Origin: an uncultured Sphingomonas sp.
Lineage (GTDB): Bacteria; Pseudomonadota; Alphaproteobacteria; Sphingomonadales; Sphingomonadaceae
Reading direction: 5' to 3'
DNA: 7,556 bases
NCBI GenBank assembly: GCA_946886845.1
Contig: CAMPJH010000071.1
Coordinates: forward strand, 1-7,556
In this document: positions 1 through 7,222 of the stretch, in pieces
Numbering within the stretch: position 1 is the first letter of the stretch
How the letters are laid out: every line of letters starts with the position of its first letter
Made by a program: the position numbers and the translations under genes
Notes under the pieces: model-generated
What the model saw: only the letters and a program-made list of their open reading frames with translations
Database searches by the model: none
What the model was told of the DNA's origin: nothing

Positions 1-770
1 AAGGTCGCCGTCTTGCCATAGGCCTGGGCGACCATGTGGACGACATATTTGTAGACCTGCATCCGGTCCGCGGTCTGGACCAGGTCGCCGTAGGTCAGGC
101 CGAGCTCGTGCTGGGCGGCGGCGACCTCGTGATGGTGCTTGTCCATCGGCAGCCCCATCTCGATCATCGTCGAGACCATCTCGCCGCGGATGTCCATCGC
201 GCTGTCGACCGGAGCGACGGGGAAATAGCCGCCTTTGGCGCGCGGCCGGTGGGCGAGGTTGCCGCCGTCATAGTCGCGCATAGTATTGGTCGGCAGCTCG
301 ATGTCGTCGATCTTGAAGCCGCTGGCGCTGTAGCCGTCCTCGAAGCGGACGTCGTCGAACATGAAGAATTCGGCTTCGGGGCCGACGAACACCGTGTCGC
401 CGACTCCGCTGGCTTTCAGATAGGCTTCGGCCCGGGTTGCGGTGGAGCGCGGGTCGCGGCCGTAGAGCTCGCCGGTCGACGGCTCGACGATATTGCAGAA
501 CAGGATCATCATCGGCGTGGCGCTGAACGGATCGACGTAGACGGCGTCGAGGTCCGGCTTGAGGATCATGTCGGATTCGTTGATCGCCTTCCAGCCGGCG
601 ATCGAGCTTCCGTCGAACATGAAGCCGTCGGTCAGCATGTCCTCGTCGACGACGCCCGAGGCCATCGTCAAATGCTGCCATTTGCCCTTCGGATCGGTGA
701 AGCGAAGATCGAGCCACTCGATTTCCTCGTCCTTGATCCTCGAAAGAACTTTCCCCGCGTCCGATGCCAT
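1..770 (-). CDS. glnA: Glutamine synthetase type I, N-terminal part (cut by left edge)
   Basis: Glutamine synthetase makes glutamine from glutamate, ammonia and ATP in the cytoplasm and is the main entry point for ammonium. The 256 visible codons cover the beta-grasp domain and the first part of the catalytic domain. Visible landmarks are the FDGSSI latch motif (residues 52-57), the GPEAEFF metal and glutamate-binding strand (130-136; E132 and E134), the HHHEVAAAQHE motif (212-222) with further metal-ligand glutamates, and AYGKTAT at the truncated end. The ATP/glutamate-binding remainder and the adenylylation tyrosine lie outside the window. The ATG at 770 is preceded by AGGGAG at 780-785 with 9 nt spacing, which fixes the start. 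It is the last gene of a minus-strand series with glnB, an HTH gene and a DUF3309 gene, 171 bp behind the DUF3309 stop, so it may also have its own promoter. Family assignment is near certain. Confidence 0.97.
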   Translation of the reverse strand, partial: MASDAGKVLSRIKDEEIEWLDLRFTDPKGKWQHLTMASGVVDEDMLTDGFMFDGSSIAGWKAINESDMILKPDLDAVYVDPFSATPMMILFCNIVEPSTGELYGRDPRSTATRAEAYLKASGVGDTVFVGPEAEFFMFDDVRFEDGYSASGFKIDDIELPTNTMRDYDGGNLAHRPRAKGGYFPVAPVDSAMDIRGEMVSTMIEMGLPMDKHHHEVAAAQHELGLTYGDLVQTADRMQVYKYVVHMVAQAYGKTAT

Positions 771-941
771 CTGATCACGCTCCCTGGTGCTGCCGAGCTC
801 CGAACAAGCAGCGCCGCCCGCGCGGTGAGGCCGCACGGGTGGACTTCACGAATCCGAAGCTTGGGATGGCCTTGTCGAGAAGGTCCGCGGGTGAATCCAG
901 CCGCCGGTTAACTTTTCACCGGGTCGGTGGAGGCGCGACCG
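771..941 (-). promoter_or_regulatory. Leader region between DUF3309 gene and glnA
   Basis: This 171-nt gap holds no supported ORF on either strand. It contains the glnA ribosome binding site and is the natural place for a glnA-specific promoter. I see no clear sigma-54 (GG-N10-GC) element and no convincing -35/-10 pair. An imperfect inverted repeat (CCGGT/ACCGG, 5 bp, loop of 9) lies near 904-922 just behind the DUF3309 stop, but without a T-tract. The regulatory role is inferred from position only. Confidence 0.3.
780..785 (-). promoter_or_regulatory. Ribosome binding site of glnA
   Basis: The minus strand reads AGGGAG, then 9 nt, then the ATG of glnA at 770. It is a good Shine-Dalgarno match and decides this start codon. 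Confidence 0.75.
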
Positions 942-1097
942 CTACAGGCGTCCCATCAGCAGCAGGATGAAGATCACGACCAGGATTATCCCGAGAATTC
1001 CGGACGGGCCGTAGCCCCAGCCACTGCTGTATCCCCAGCGTGGAAGGGCTCCGATCAGCAGCAGGATCAGCAGGATGATGAGAATGGTGCCAAGCAC
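942..1097 (-). CDS. DUF3309 small membrane protein
   Basis: This 51-residue protein has two hydrophobic stretches (about residues 2-18 and 34-48) separated by a short loop rich in Gly, Trp and Tyr with a WGYGPSG motif at 26-32. That pattern matches the DUF3309 family, whose members are about 50 residues long, start with MLGTIL-like sequence and end near LLLGR. Here the protein begins MLGTILIILL and ends LLLMGRL. The start is a GTG at 1097, chosen because it gives the family's length and N-terminus. The open frame continues upstream but would overlap the HTH gene. The ribosome binding site is weak. It lies 59 bp behind the HTH gene and upstream of glnA on the same strand. The family has no established biochemical function; a small two-pass inner-membrane protein is the supported description. 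Confidence 0.85.
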   Translation of the reverse strand: MLGTILIILLILLLIGALPRWGYSSGWGYGPSGILGIILVVIFILLLMGRL

Positions 1098-1156
1098 GGC
1101 GGTTTCTCGTTGGATGTGGTGCGGAGGCGCAACGAGCGGTGCGAGAGGTGGTTGCC

Positions 1157-1366
1157 CTAGTAGATCCGGCGCTGGGCGGCGATCAGCATGCGAAGCAGCA
1201 TCGCCACCGGACGCGGGACCCCGACCTTGCCCTCGAGCCACAGGCTGACCGCAGAGCGCGACACGCCGATGGCGTTGGCCAGCTCCGCCTGGGTCCGGTA
1301 GCCGAGCGCGCGCATCGACGCCTTCAATTCGTCGGGCGACATCGAGGCGAGGCGCGGATCGTCCAT
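1157..1366 (-). CDS. Small XRE-family helix-turn-helix protein
   Basis: This 69-residue protein is little more than one Cro/C1-type helix-turn-helix. QAELANAIG (26-34) forms the first helix of the motif, and SRSAVSLWLEG (36-46) fits the recognition helix. The C-terminus (53-69) is a short basic helix ending in RRIY. It has no effector or dimerisation domain beyond this. The ATG at 1366 directly follows the glnB TAG (TAGATG, no gap, no overlap) and there is no strong ribosome binding site, which points to translational coupling with glnB. A DUF3309 gene and glnA follow on the same strand. DNA binding is inferred from the fold. The target is unknown; autoregulation of the glnB transcript or control of nitrogen genes is a guess from position. 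It does not look like an antitoxin, since neither neighbour resembles a toxin. Confidence 0.87.
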   Translation of the reverse strand: MDDPRLASMSPDELKASMRALGYRTQAELANAIGVSRSAVSLWLEGKVGVPRPVAMLLRMLIAAQRRIY

Positions 1367-2524
<1,158 letters not shown>

Positions 2525-2528
<4 letters not shown>

Positions 2529-2914
2529 TCTACCGGCGGAAGGAAGCGGCTGATCACGTCGCGGGCGAGGCGGGCGGGGCGCAGGCTGGTCGCATCGAGG
2601 CAACACCAGCAGCTCTTCACTTCGCTCAACACGTCCTGGCCGCGCTTGACGACAGTGGTGAAGTAGGCGCGGGCGCCTTCCACCTTCTCGGCGATCACCT
2701 CCGCAACGACACTGTCCTGGAGGAAGGTCGGCTTGAGGTATGAGATCTCATGCTTGAGCGCGACCCACAGATGCTGGGCGACCGCGTCGGGCGGGGCAAC
2801 GCTGCGCCAATAGTCGACGACCGCCTCCTGCACCCATTTGAGGTACACGGCATTGTTGACATGACCCATCTGGTCGATGTCGGCGGGCTCGATCGCGACT
2901 TGGTGGCGAAACAT
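2525..2914 (-). CDS. Hot-dog fold acyl-CoA thioesterase (4HBT/YbgC-FadM type)
   Basis: This 129-residue protein has the signature of 4-hydroxybenzoyl-CoA thioesterase-like hydrolases near its N-terminus: DIDQMGHVNNAVYLKW (12-27), with D15 in the catalytic position and the GHVNN-YL-W pattern intact. The region around 54-80 (HEISYLKPTF onward) fits the central strands of the fold. Such enzymes hydrolyse acyl-CoA or acyl-ACP thioesters in the cytoplasm; chain-length preference cannot be deduced. The length is typical for the family. It starts at an ATG 14 bp behind the map stop codon, with an AAGAAG purine run just upstream, so it is probably co-transcribed with map. Its last four bases overlap the end of the convergent nucleotidyltransferase gene. 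A pair of adjacent cysteines near the C-terminus (CWCC, about residues 102-105) is notable but has no assigned role. Confidence 0.92.
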
Positions 2915-2928
2915 CTTCTTTTGGCGCC

Positions 2929-3756
2929 TCAGTAGGGTGGGTGATCCAACCCTTTCGGGCTTTTGGTAAAAATCTCGCAGCCGTCCTCGGTGATCCCGAT
3001 CGAATGCTCGAACTGCGCCGACAGCGAGCGGTCGCGGGTGACCGCCGTCCAGCCGTCATCGAGCAGCTTCACATCGGCTCGGCCGATGTTGATCATCGGC
3101 TCGACCGTGAAGAACATGCCCGGCTTGAGCTCGGGACCGGTCCCCGGACGGCCGGCGTGGACCACCTCCGGGCTGTCATGGAATAGCCGTCCGACGCCAT
3201 GGCCGCAGAAGTCGCGGACGACGCTGTAGCGATTGCGCTCGGCGTGGACCTGGATGGCGTTTGAGATGTCGCCCAGCCGGTTGCCGGGCCGTGCCTGCTC
3301 GAGCCCCAGCATCAGGCATTCGTAGGTGACGTCGACCAGCCGGCGCGCCTTGAGCGGGACATCGCCGACGAAATACATCCGGCTGGTGTCGCCGTGCCAG
3401 CCGTCGAGGATCGGCGTGACGTCGATGTTTACGATGTCGCCGTCCTTGAGGACCTTCTCACCAGGGATGCCGTGGCAGACGACATGGTTGATCGACGTGC
3501 AGCAGCTTTTGGTGAAGCCGCGATAGCCGAGCGTCGCGGGAATCCCGCCGGCATCGAGCGTCATCCGCTGGACTATCGCGTCGATTTCGTCGGTCGAAAC
3601 AGCGGGCACGACCTGCGGCGCGAGGGCGTCGAGAATTTCGGCGGCGAGCCGGCCGGCGCGACGCATGCCCTCGAATCCTTCGGGCCCGTGCAGCTTGATG
3701 ACGCCGTTGCGGCTCTCGACCCGGTCGTCGGCGGCGACGGTGATGTATTGAGTCAT
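2929..3756 (-). CDS. map: Type I methionine aminopeptidase
   Basis: This enzyme removes the initiator methionine from new proteins in the cytoplasm. All pita-bread fold metal ligands are visible in the 275-residue protein: D112 (NIDV), D123 (GDTS), H186 (GHGVGR), E219 (VEPM) and E250 (FEHS). Their spacings of 11, 63, 33 and 31 are identical to those of the E. coli enzyme. H95 in CHGIP is the substrate-contacting histidine. The start chosen is the ATG at 3756 (MTQYITV). An in-frame ATG three codons earlier (3765) is possible, and neither has a strong ribosome binding site. The reading frame stays open upstream into the divergent CinA-like gene, but that extension is not protein-like for this family. 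It is followed after 14 bp by the thioesterase gene and is divergent from the CinA-like gene with 46 bp between the starts. A PDF-type deformylase gene is not present here. Confidence 0.96.
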   Translation of the reverse strand: MTQYITVAADDRVESRNGVIKLHGPEGFEGMRRAGRLAAEILDALAPQVVPAVSTDEIDAIVQRMTLDAGGIPATLGYRGFTKSCCTSINHVVCHGIPGEKVLKDGDIVNIDVTPILDGWHGDTSRMYFVGDVPLKARRLVDVTYECLMLGLEQARPGNRLGDISNAIQVHAERNRYSVVRDFCGHGVGRLFHDSPEVVHAGRPGTGPELKPGMFFTVEPMINIGRADVKLLDDGWTAVTRDRSLSAQFEHSIGITEDGCEIFTKSPKGLDHPPY

Positions 3757-3802
3757 GGCCCCCATATAGGCATTCGGGCCGCTCAAGTCACCGGAGAGGC
3801 GA

Positions 3803-4579
3803 GTGCCGGAGCAATCGAAGGTCTGGACTGCGGGGCTCGTCGTCATCGGCGACGAGATCCTGTCGGGACGCACCGAGGACAAGAATGTCGCGCAGGTCGC
3901 GCAATGGCTCAACCGGCAGGGGATCCGCATGGTGGAAGTCCGCGTCGTCGCGGATGAGGAGCAAGCGATCGTCGCCGCGGTGAACGCGCTTCGATCGTCC
4001 CACGACTATGTCTTCACGACCGGCGGGATCGGCCCGACCCATGACGACATTACCGTCGACTCAATCGCTGCCGCCTTCGGCGTGCCGGTCGTCATCCATC
4101 CCGGCGCCCGTCAGGTCCTCGAGGATTATTACCGCGGCCGATCGCCCGGACTCACCGAATCCCGGCTGCGCATGGCTCGGGTTCCCGATGGCGCCGAGCT
4201 GATCCCGAACCCGAGCTCGGGCGCGCCGGGCGTTCGGATCGGCAATGTGTTTATTCTCGCTGGAGTACCGAACATCGCCAAGGCGATGCTCGAAGCGCTC
4301 GACGGCAAGCTCGAGGGTGGCCGCCCGGTCGTATCGGTAACGGTCCGCGCGCACGCGGCGGAAAGCGACGTCGCCGATCTGCTCAAGCAGGTGCAGGACG
4401 AGCATCCCGGCGTCGCCATCGGCAGCTATCCCTTTTACCGCGACGGCGGATACGGAGCCGATTTCGTTGTCCGCAGCGATGACGAGGCGCTGGCCAACCA
4501 GTGCGCCGGGGCGCTCAGGAAGCGACTGATCGAAGCGGGGATCGAAGTGTCCGAACCGCCTCAGTCCTGGAGCACGTAG
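3803..4579 (+). CDS. CinA-like / MoaB-fold molybdopterin-binding domain protein (short form)
   Basis: The protein is 258 residues long and carries the MoCF-biosynthesis fold of the competence/damage-inducible CinA N-terminal domain. Its markers are IGDEILSGR (15-23) and the TTGGIGPTHDD loop (72-82). In full-length CinA (about 400 residues) a C-terminal nicotinamide-nucleotide amidase domain follows. Here the protein ends without it, so it is the stand-alone form common in alphaproteobacteria. The N-terminal domain in CinA has ADP-ribose pyrophosphatase activity; whether this short form keeps it is not shown. The start is a GTG at 3803 with GGAGAGG at 3793-3799 immediately upstream. The gene is divergent from map, and its last 19 bp overlap an opposing 26-codon ORF. 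A molybdopterin-binding role is the alternative, but no moa or mog genes are nearby. Confidence 0.9.
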   Translation: MPEQSKVWTAGLVVIGDEILSGRTEDKNVAQVAQWLNRQGIRMVEVRVVADEEQAIVAAVNALRSSHDYVFTTGGIGPTHDDITVDSIAAAFGVPVVIHPGARQVLEDYYRGRSPGLTESRLRMARVPDGAELIPNPSSGAPGVRIGNVFILAGVPNIAKAMLEALDGKLEGGRPVVSVTVRAHAAESDVADLLKQVQDEHPGVAIGSYPFYRDGGYGADFVVRSDDEALANQCAGALRKRLIEAGIEVSEPPQSWST

Positions 4580-4641
4580 CCGATTATGGCGATGACGAAG
4601 AGCACCGTCGCGACGATCCACAAAGGCCGGTTTTCTTCCAC
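4561..4641 (-). CDS. Putative 26-residue single-pass membrane peptide
   Basis: A 27-codon frame (with stop) reads VEENRPLWIVATVLFVIAII at its start and ends GYVLQD. It has a short acidic/polar N-terminus, one hydrophobic helix (about residues 7-24) and a polar end, which is the layout of a small single-pass membrane protein. A strong ribosome binding site GGGGGAG (4648-4654) lies 6 nt upstream of the GTG start at 4641. The stop codon lies inside the 3' end of the opposing CinA-like gene, overlapping it by 19 bp. The tRNA-Gly terminator is upstream on the same strand, so the ORF would need its own promoter, which I could not identify, or read-through from the tRNA. I do not recognise a family. 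The evidence is the ribosome binding site plus the hydrophobic pattern; a chance ORF remains possible. Confidence 0.5.
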   Translation of the reverse strand: MEENRPLWIVATVLFVIAIIGYVLQD

Positions 4642-4647
4642 GGAAAT

Positions 4648-4654
4648 CTCCCCC
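4648..4654 (-). promoter_or_regulatory. Ribosome binding site of the 26-residue ORF
   Basis: GGGGGAG on the minus strand, 6 nt before the GTG at 4641. It is one of the best Shine-Dalgarno matches in the window and is the main reason to take the tiny ORF seriously. Confidence 0.5.
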
Positions 4655-4700
4655 ACGCCAAATGTGCCGTGTCGCCACTTTCGCTGCGCTCGTGTGCTCC

Positions 4701-4725
4701 AAAAATGAAACTGCCCCCGGCAGTT
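4701..4725 (-). terminator. Intrinsic terminator of tRNA-Gly
   Basis: On the minus strand a perfect 7-bp stem AACTGCC/GGCAGTT with a 3-nt GGG loop (4725 to 4709) is followed by TCATTTTT (4708 to 4701). It begins 7 nt after the encoded CCA end of the tRNA gene, the expected place for a rho-independent terminator. Confidence 0.75.
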
Positions 4726-4732
4726 CGACTTT

Positions 4733-4806
4733 TGGAGCGGGTAGCGGGAATCGAACCCGCGCGTTCAGCTTGGGAAGCTGACAGGCTGCCACTACATCAT
4801 ACCCGC
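4733..4806 (-). tRNA. tRNA-Gly(CCC)
   Basis: The minus strand folds as a tRNA of 74 nt including an encoded CCA (4735-4733). The acceptor stem GCGGGTA pairs with TACCCGC. The anticodon stem TCAGC/GCTGA encloses the loop TTCCCAA, giving anticodon CCC, which reads glycine codon GGG. The T arm is CGCGGGTTCGATTCCCG-like with the invariant TTCGA. The discriminator base is T. The D stem is poorly paired on paper (ATGT against GCCT), the one irregular part. It has a promoter-like sequence upstream and an intrinsic terminator directly downstream. It stands alone, not in a tRNA cluster. Confidence 0.96.
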
Positions 4807-4817
4807 GCGGCGCTGCC

Positions 4818-4846
4818 GAATTAGGTATTCGTCGGGAGGGCGTCAA
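4818..4846 (-). promoter_or_regulatory. Probable sigma-70 promoter of tRNA-Gly
   Basis: On the minus strand TTGACG (4846-4841) and TAATTC (4823-4818) are separated by 17 nt, and the -10 element ends 11 nt before the mature 5' end of the tRNA. The -35 match is good (five of six to TTGACA) and the -10 is moderate. The call rests on motif plus position. Confidence 0.5.
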
Positions 4847-4888
4847 CGCAGCCTTCCGCTGGCGAAACGGCCGCTCTAAGCGAGCGCT

Positions 4889-5632
4889 GTGGGGAGACAT
4901 CACCAACCGAAGAAGGTCGACGCCGGCGAGCTGCATCGCCGTCCGCTGCGCTGGTTCGACCTGACGATGGCGGCGTTCGTCACCATCCTGTTGCTGTCGA
5001 ACGTGCTCGGCGCCGGCAAGGTCGCGATGATCCATTTGCCGCTGCTCGGCGAATGGCCGTTCGGAGCCGGCATATTGTTCTTCCCTCTGTCCTACGTGCT
5101 CGGCGACATCCTGACCGAGGTCTACGGCTATGCCCGCGCCCGCCGCTGCATCTGGGTCGGAACCGCGGCCCTGCTGTTCATGGCTTTCATGTCGACGGTC
5201 GTCGTCGCGCTTCCGCCGGCGCGCGAATGGGGAGGTCAGGCCGCCTACGAGCAGGTGTTTGGCCAGGTGCCGCGGATCATCTTCGCGTCGATCGCCGCCT
5301 TCTGGATGGGTGAGTTCGCCAACAGCTTCATCATGGCCAAGATGAAGTTGTGGACCCAGGGCCGGTATTTGTGGACCCGGACGGTTGGAAGCACGATCGT
5401 CGGGCAGGGCGTCGACAGCGCCATTTTCTATCCGGCGGCATTCCTCGGCGCGGCCGGCTGGTCGAGCGACCTGGTGATCACGGTGATGCTGACCCAGTGG
5501 GTCCTCAAGGTCAGCTGGGAGGTCATCCTGACTCCGGTCACTTATGCCATCGTTGGCTTCCTCAAACGCAAGGAGGGAGTCGACGTCTACGACGAGCGGA
5601 CCGATTTCACGCCGTTCAGGGCGGAAGTTTAG
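4889..5632 (+). CDS. Queuosine precursor transporter (YhhQ/VUT family)
   Basis: This 247-residue inner-membrane protein matches the YhhQ (DUF165) family, which imports the queuosine precursors preQ0/preQ1 for modification of tRNA wobble guanosines. About six hydrophobic segments are visible (roughly residues 24-42, 58-78, 87-108, 128-150, 165-190, 194-225). Family-like features are LLLSNVLGAGK (34-44), SYVLGDILTEVYGY (68-81), the GEFANSF segment (141-147) and VGQGVDSAIFYP (171-182). The C-terminus is cytoplasmic and charged. The start is a GTG at 4889 with only a weak upstream purine stretch, so the exact start is uncertain; a downstream ATG at residue 27 would cut into the first membrane helix and is less likely. 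It is divergent from the tRNA-Gly gene; no queuosine biosynthesis genes are in the window. Family placement is firm, the substrate is inferred from characterised members. Confidence 0.9.
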   Translation: MGRHHQPKKVDAGELHRRPLRWFDLTMAAFVTILLLSNVLGAGKVAMIHLPLLGEWPFGAGILFFPLSYVLGDILTEVYGYARARRCIWVGTAALLFMAFMSTVVVALPPAREWGGQAAYEQVFGQVPRIIFASIAAFWMGEFANSFIMAKMKLWTQGRYLWTRTVGSTIVGQGVDSAIFYPAAFLGAAGWSSDLVITVMLTQWVLKVSWEVILTPVTYAIVGFLKRKEGVDVYDERTDFTPFRAEV

Positions 5633-5697
5633 GCTGCGATTGAGCTTCGATCGGTTATGCGCCAAGGCTTGCCCATGACGGCGCGGCGGGTGAGTCA

Positions 5698-6024
5698 ATG
5701 AAGCGGGATCTGGACAGCGGTTTTCGCAAGCCTCGCCAGCAGGCGCCGCGGAAGAGCCAACGCGTCGCCATCGAGGCGATGGTGAAGCTGCGCCGCAGAG
5801 GCCATCATAATTTCACGGTGCAAGTGTTCGATCTCTCACGCGATGGCTGCAAGCTCGAGTTTCTCGAGCAGCCGCAGTTGGACGAAACCGTCTGGGTCAA
5901 ATTCGCGGACCTCGAGGGACTTCCGGCGACGGTTTGCTGGATCGAGGACAATGTCGCCGGAGTCGAATTTCTGCGGCCGATCCATTCGGCAGTCTTCGAG
6001 ATGCTCGTCAGCCGCCTGCGCTAG
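5698..6024 (+). CDS. Single-domain PilZ protein (predicted c-di-GMP receptor)
   Basis: This 108-residue cytoplasmic protein consists of one PilZ domain. Both halves of the c-di-GMP binding signature are intact: RKSQR (18-22, RxxxR) before the barrel and DLSRDG (45-50, DxSxxG) on the second strand. The rest (about 51-100) supplies the remaining beta strands, with a VWVKF strand (65-69) and a VAGVEF strand (87-92) at the end of the barrel, followed by a C-terminal helix. There is no attached enzymatic or signalling domain, so any effect must come through a partner. The ATG at 5698 has GGGTGAG three nt upstream. It lies 65 bp behind the YhhQ-like transporter gene on the same strand and could share its transcript. 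Its 3' end overlaps that of the convergent metC by 17 bp. The output process (motility, exopolysaccharide, cell cycle) cannot be read from context. Confidence 0.9.
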   Translation: MKRDLDSGFRKPRQQAPRKSQRVAIEAMVKLRRRGHHNFTVQVFDLSRDGCKLEFLEQPQLDETVWVKFADLEGLPATVCWIEDNVAGVEFLRPIHSAVFEMLVSRLR

Positions 6025-7204
6025 CTGGATAGGCGGCGAGCGCTTGCGCCAGATCGGCTATCAGGTCGATGGGATCCTCGAGGCCGACCTGCAGCCGCAC
6101 CAGCGGGCCTTCCCACTGCTGTTCGCTGGCTGTGCGCAGCGGGTCGGCGGGAACCGCCAGGCTTTCGAACCCGCCCCAGCTGTAGCCGATCCCGAACAAA
6201 TCGAGGCTGTCGACCAAGCGGTCGCGCTGCGGCCCGTCGCCGCCGGCAAGGACGAATGAAAACAGCCCCGACGAGCCCTTGAAGTCGCGCTTCCAAAGCT
6301 CGTGTCCGGGGCAGCTTTCGAAGGCAGGATGGAGAATTCGCGCCACCTGCGGTTGCTCGGCGAGCCAGCGGGCGACCGCCAACGCATTGGCCTGGTGGCG
6401 CTCGAGGCGAACGCTGAGCGTCCGAAGCCCGCGCGCGCAGAGGTAGGCGTCGTCCGGGCTGACGAACTGGCCGAATGCGGCGCTGGTGACTTTGAGCCGA
6501 TCCCAATGGCCCGCCGCTGCAGTCACAGAGCCCAGCATCACATCGGAATGGCCCGAAACATATTTGGTGCAGGCCAGGATCGAGAGGTCGACGCAGCGCG
6601 ACAGCGCCGGAAAGAACAAGGGCGTCGCCCAGGTATTGTCGAGCAGGGTGGTTATTCCGCGAGTCCGCGCCACTGCGCAAATGCCCGGCACGTCCTGGAC
6701 TTCGAAGGTCAGCGAGCCGGGGCTTTCGAGGAAAATCGCGCGAGTGGAGCCGGACAATTGGCTTGCCAGCTGCTCGGCCGTCACCTGCGGATCGTAATAG
6801 CGGGTCGCGACCCCGAGCCGCTTCAGCTCCTTGTCGCAAAAGGTCCGGGTCGGGCCGTAGACGCTGTCGACCATCAGCAATTCGTCGCCGGGCGAAAGAA
6901 CGCTGGTCAGTGCCATTGCGACCGCGGCGAGGCCGGATGGAAACAAAGCAGTTCCGGCCGCGTCCGGCTCGAGCTCGGTCAGGGCCTCGGCAAGCGACCA
7001 TTGCGCCGGAGTGCCGTGGCGGCCGTAAGTCAGGCGGCCATGCTCCGGCGGATAAGCGGAGCGAAGGTCGGCGACGCTGTCGAACAAAACGGTCGAGGTC
7101 CGGGTGACCGGGACATTGACCATCCCGCCGAGCCATTCGGCGCGGCGGCCGCCGGCGACCAGCTTTGTATCGGTCCGCTTATTGTCCTCGGGCACGCCAC
7201 TCAC
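6008..7204 (-). CDS. metC: Cystathionine beta-lyase
   Basis: This PLP enzyme cleaves cystathionine to homocysteine, pyruvate and ammonia in methionine synthesis. The 398-residue protein has the Cys/Met-metabolism fold: YGRHGTP (60-66) for cofactor phosphate and active-site contacts, SGLAA (90-94), VYGPTR (115-120), ESPGSLTFEVQD (160-171), the cofactor-contacting LLDNTWATP (187-195), and the PLP lysine K214 in CTKYVSGHSD (212-221). The ESPGSLTFE signature separates beta-lyases of the MetC type from gamma-synthases and gamma-lyases. The chosen start is GTG at 7204; a second in-frame GTG three codons in is possible, and neither has a strong ribosome binding site. The start lies only 18 bp from that of the divergent DUF167 gene, so its promoter must extend into that gene. 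It converges on and overlaps the PilZ gene. No other methionine genes are nearby. Confidence 0.94.
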   Translation of the reverse strand: MSGVPEDNKRTDTKLVAGGRRAEWLGGMVNVPVTRTSTVLFDSVADLRSAYPPEHGRLTYGRHGTPAQWSLAEALTELEPDAAGTALFPSGLAAVAMALTSVLSPGDELLMVDSVYGPTRTFCDKELKRLGVATRYYDPQVTAEQLASQLSGSTRAIFLESPGSLTFEVQDVPGICAVARTRGITTLLDNTWATPLFFPALSRCVDLSILACTKYVSGHSDVMLGSVTAAAGHWDRLKVTSAAFGQFVSPDDAYLCARGLRTLSVRLERHQANALAVARWLAEQPQVARILHPAFESCPGHELWKRDFKGSSGLFSFVLAGGDGPQRDRLVDSLDLFGIGYSWGGFESLAVPADPLRTASEQQWEGPLVRLQVGLEDPIDLIADLAQALAAYPASAGG

Positions 7205-7222
7205 TTATGCGGTTTGTCGCGC

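Noticed and set aside
36..911. 291-codon plus-strand open frame opposite glnA
   Set aside because: It is antisense to clearly conserved glnA codons, has no recognisable domain, and its composition is that of a GC-rich shadow frame.
904..922. Inverted repeat CCGGT/ACCGG behind the DUF3309 gene as a terminator
   Set aside because: The stem is only 5 bp with a 9-nt loop and there is no T-tract, so it does not support an intrinsic terminator.
1098..1241. N-terminal extension of the DUF3309 frame
   Set aside because: It would overlap the HTH gene on the same strand and adds an Arg/Pro-rich segment that the family lacks; the GTG at 1097 gives the family's normal N-terminus.
1157..1366. HTH gene as antitoxin of a toxin-antitoxin pair
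   Set aside because: Neither neighbour resembles a toxin: glnB is PII and the other is a conserved DUF3309 membrane protein.
4733..4806. tRNA-Gly as an integration site for a mobile element
   Set aside because: No integrase, no direct repeat of the tRNA 3' end and no foreign-looking genes lie next to it; the flanks are ordinary chromosomal genes.
4501..4824. Plus-strand ORF containing RVAGIEPARSAWEADRL
   Set aside because: This peptide is the translation of the reverse complement of a tRNA, a known false gene pattern.
4061..5698. 545-codon minus-strand open frame
   Set aside because: It runs antisense across the CinA-like gene, the tRNA-Gly gene and the whole queuosine transporter gene. 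A frame through a tRNA and two real genes is a GC-rich shadow, despite its length.
6302..7222. Upstream extension of the DUF167 reading frame through metC
   Set aside because: The frame is open for about 300 codons before the DUF167 ATG, but this part is antisense to metC and unlike the family, which is about 90 residues long.
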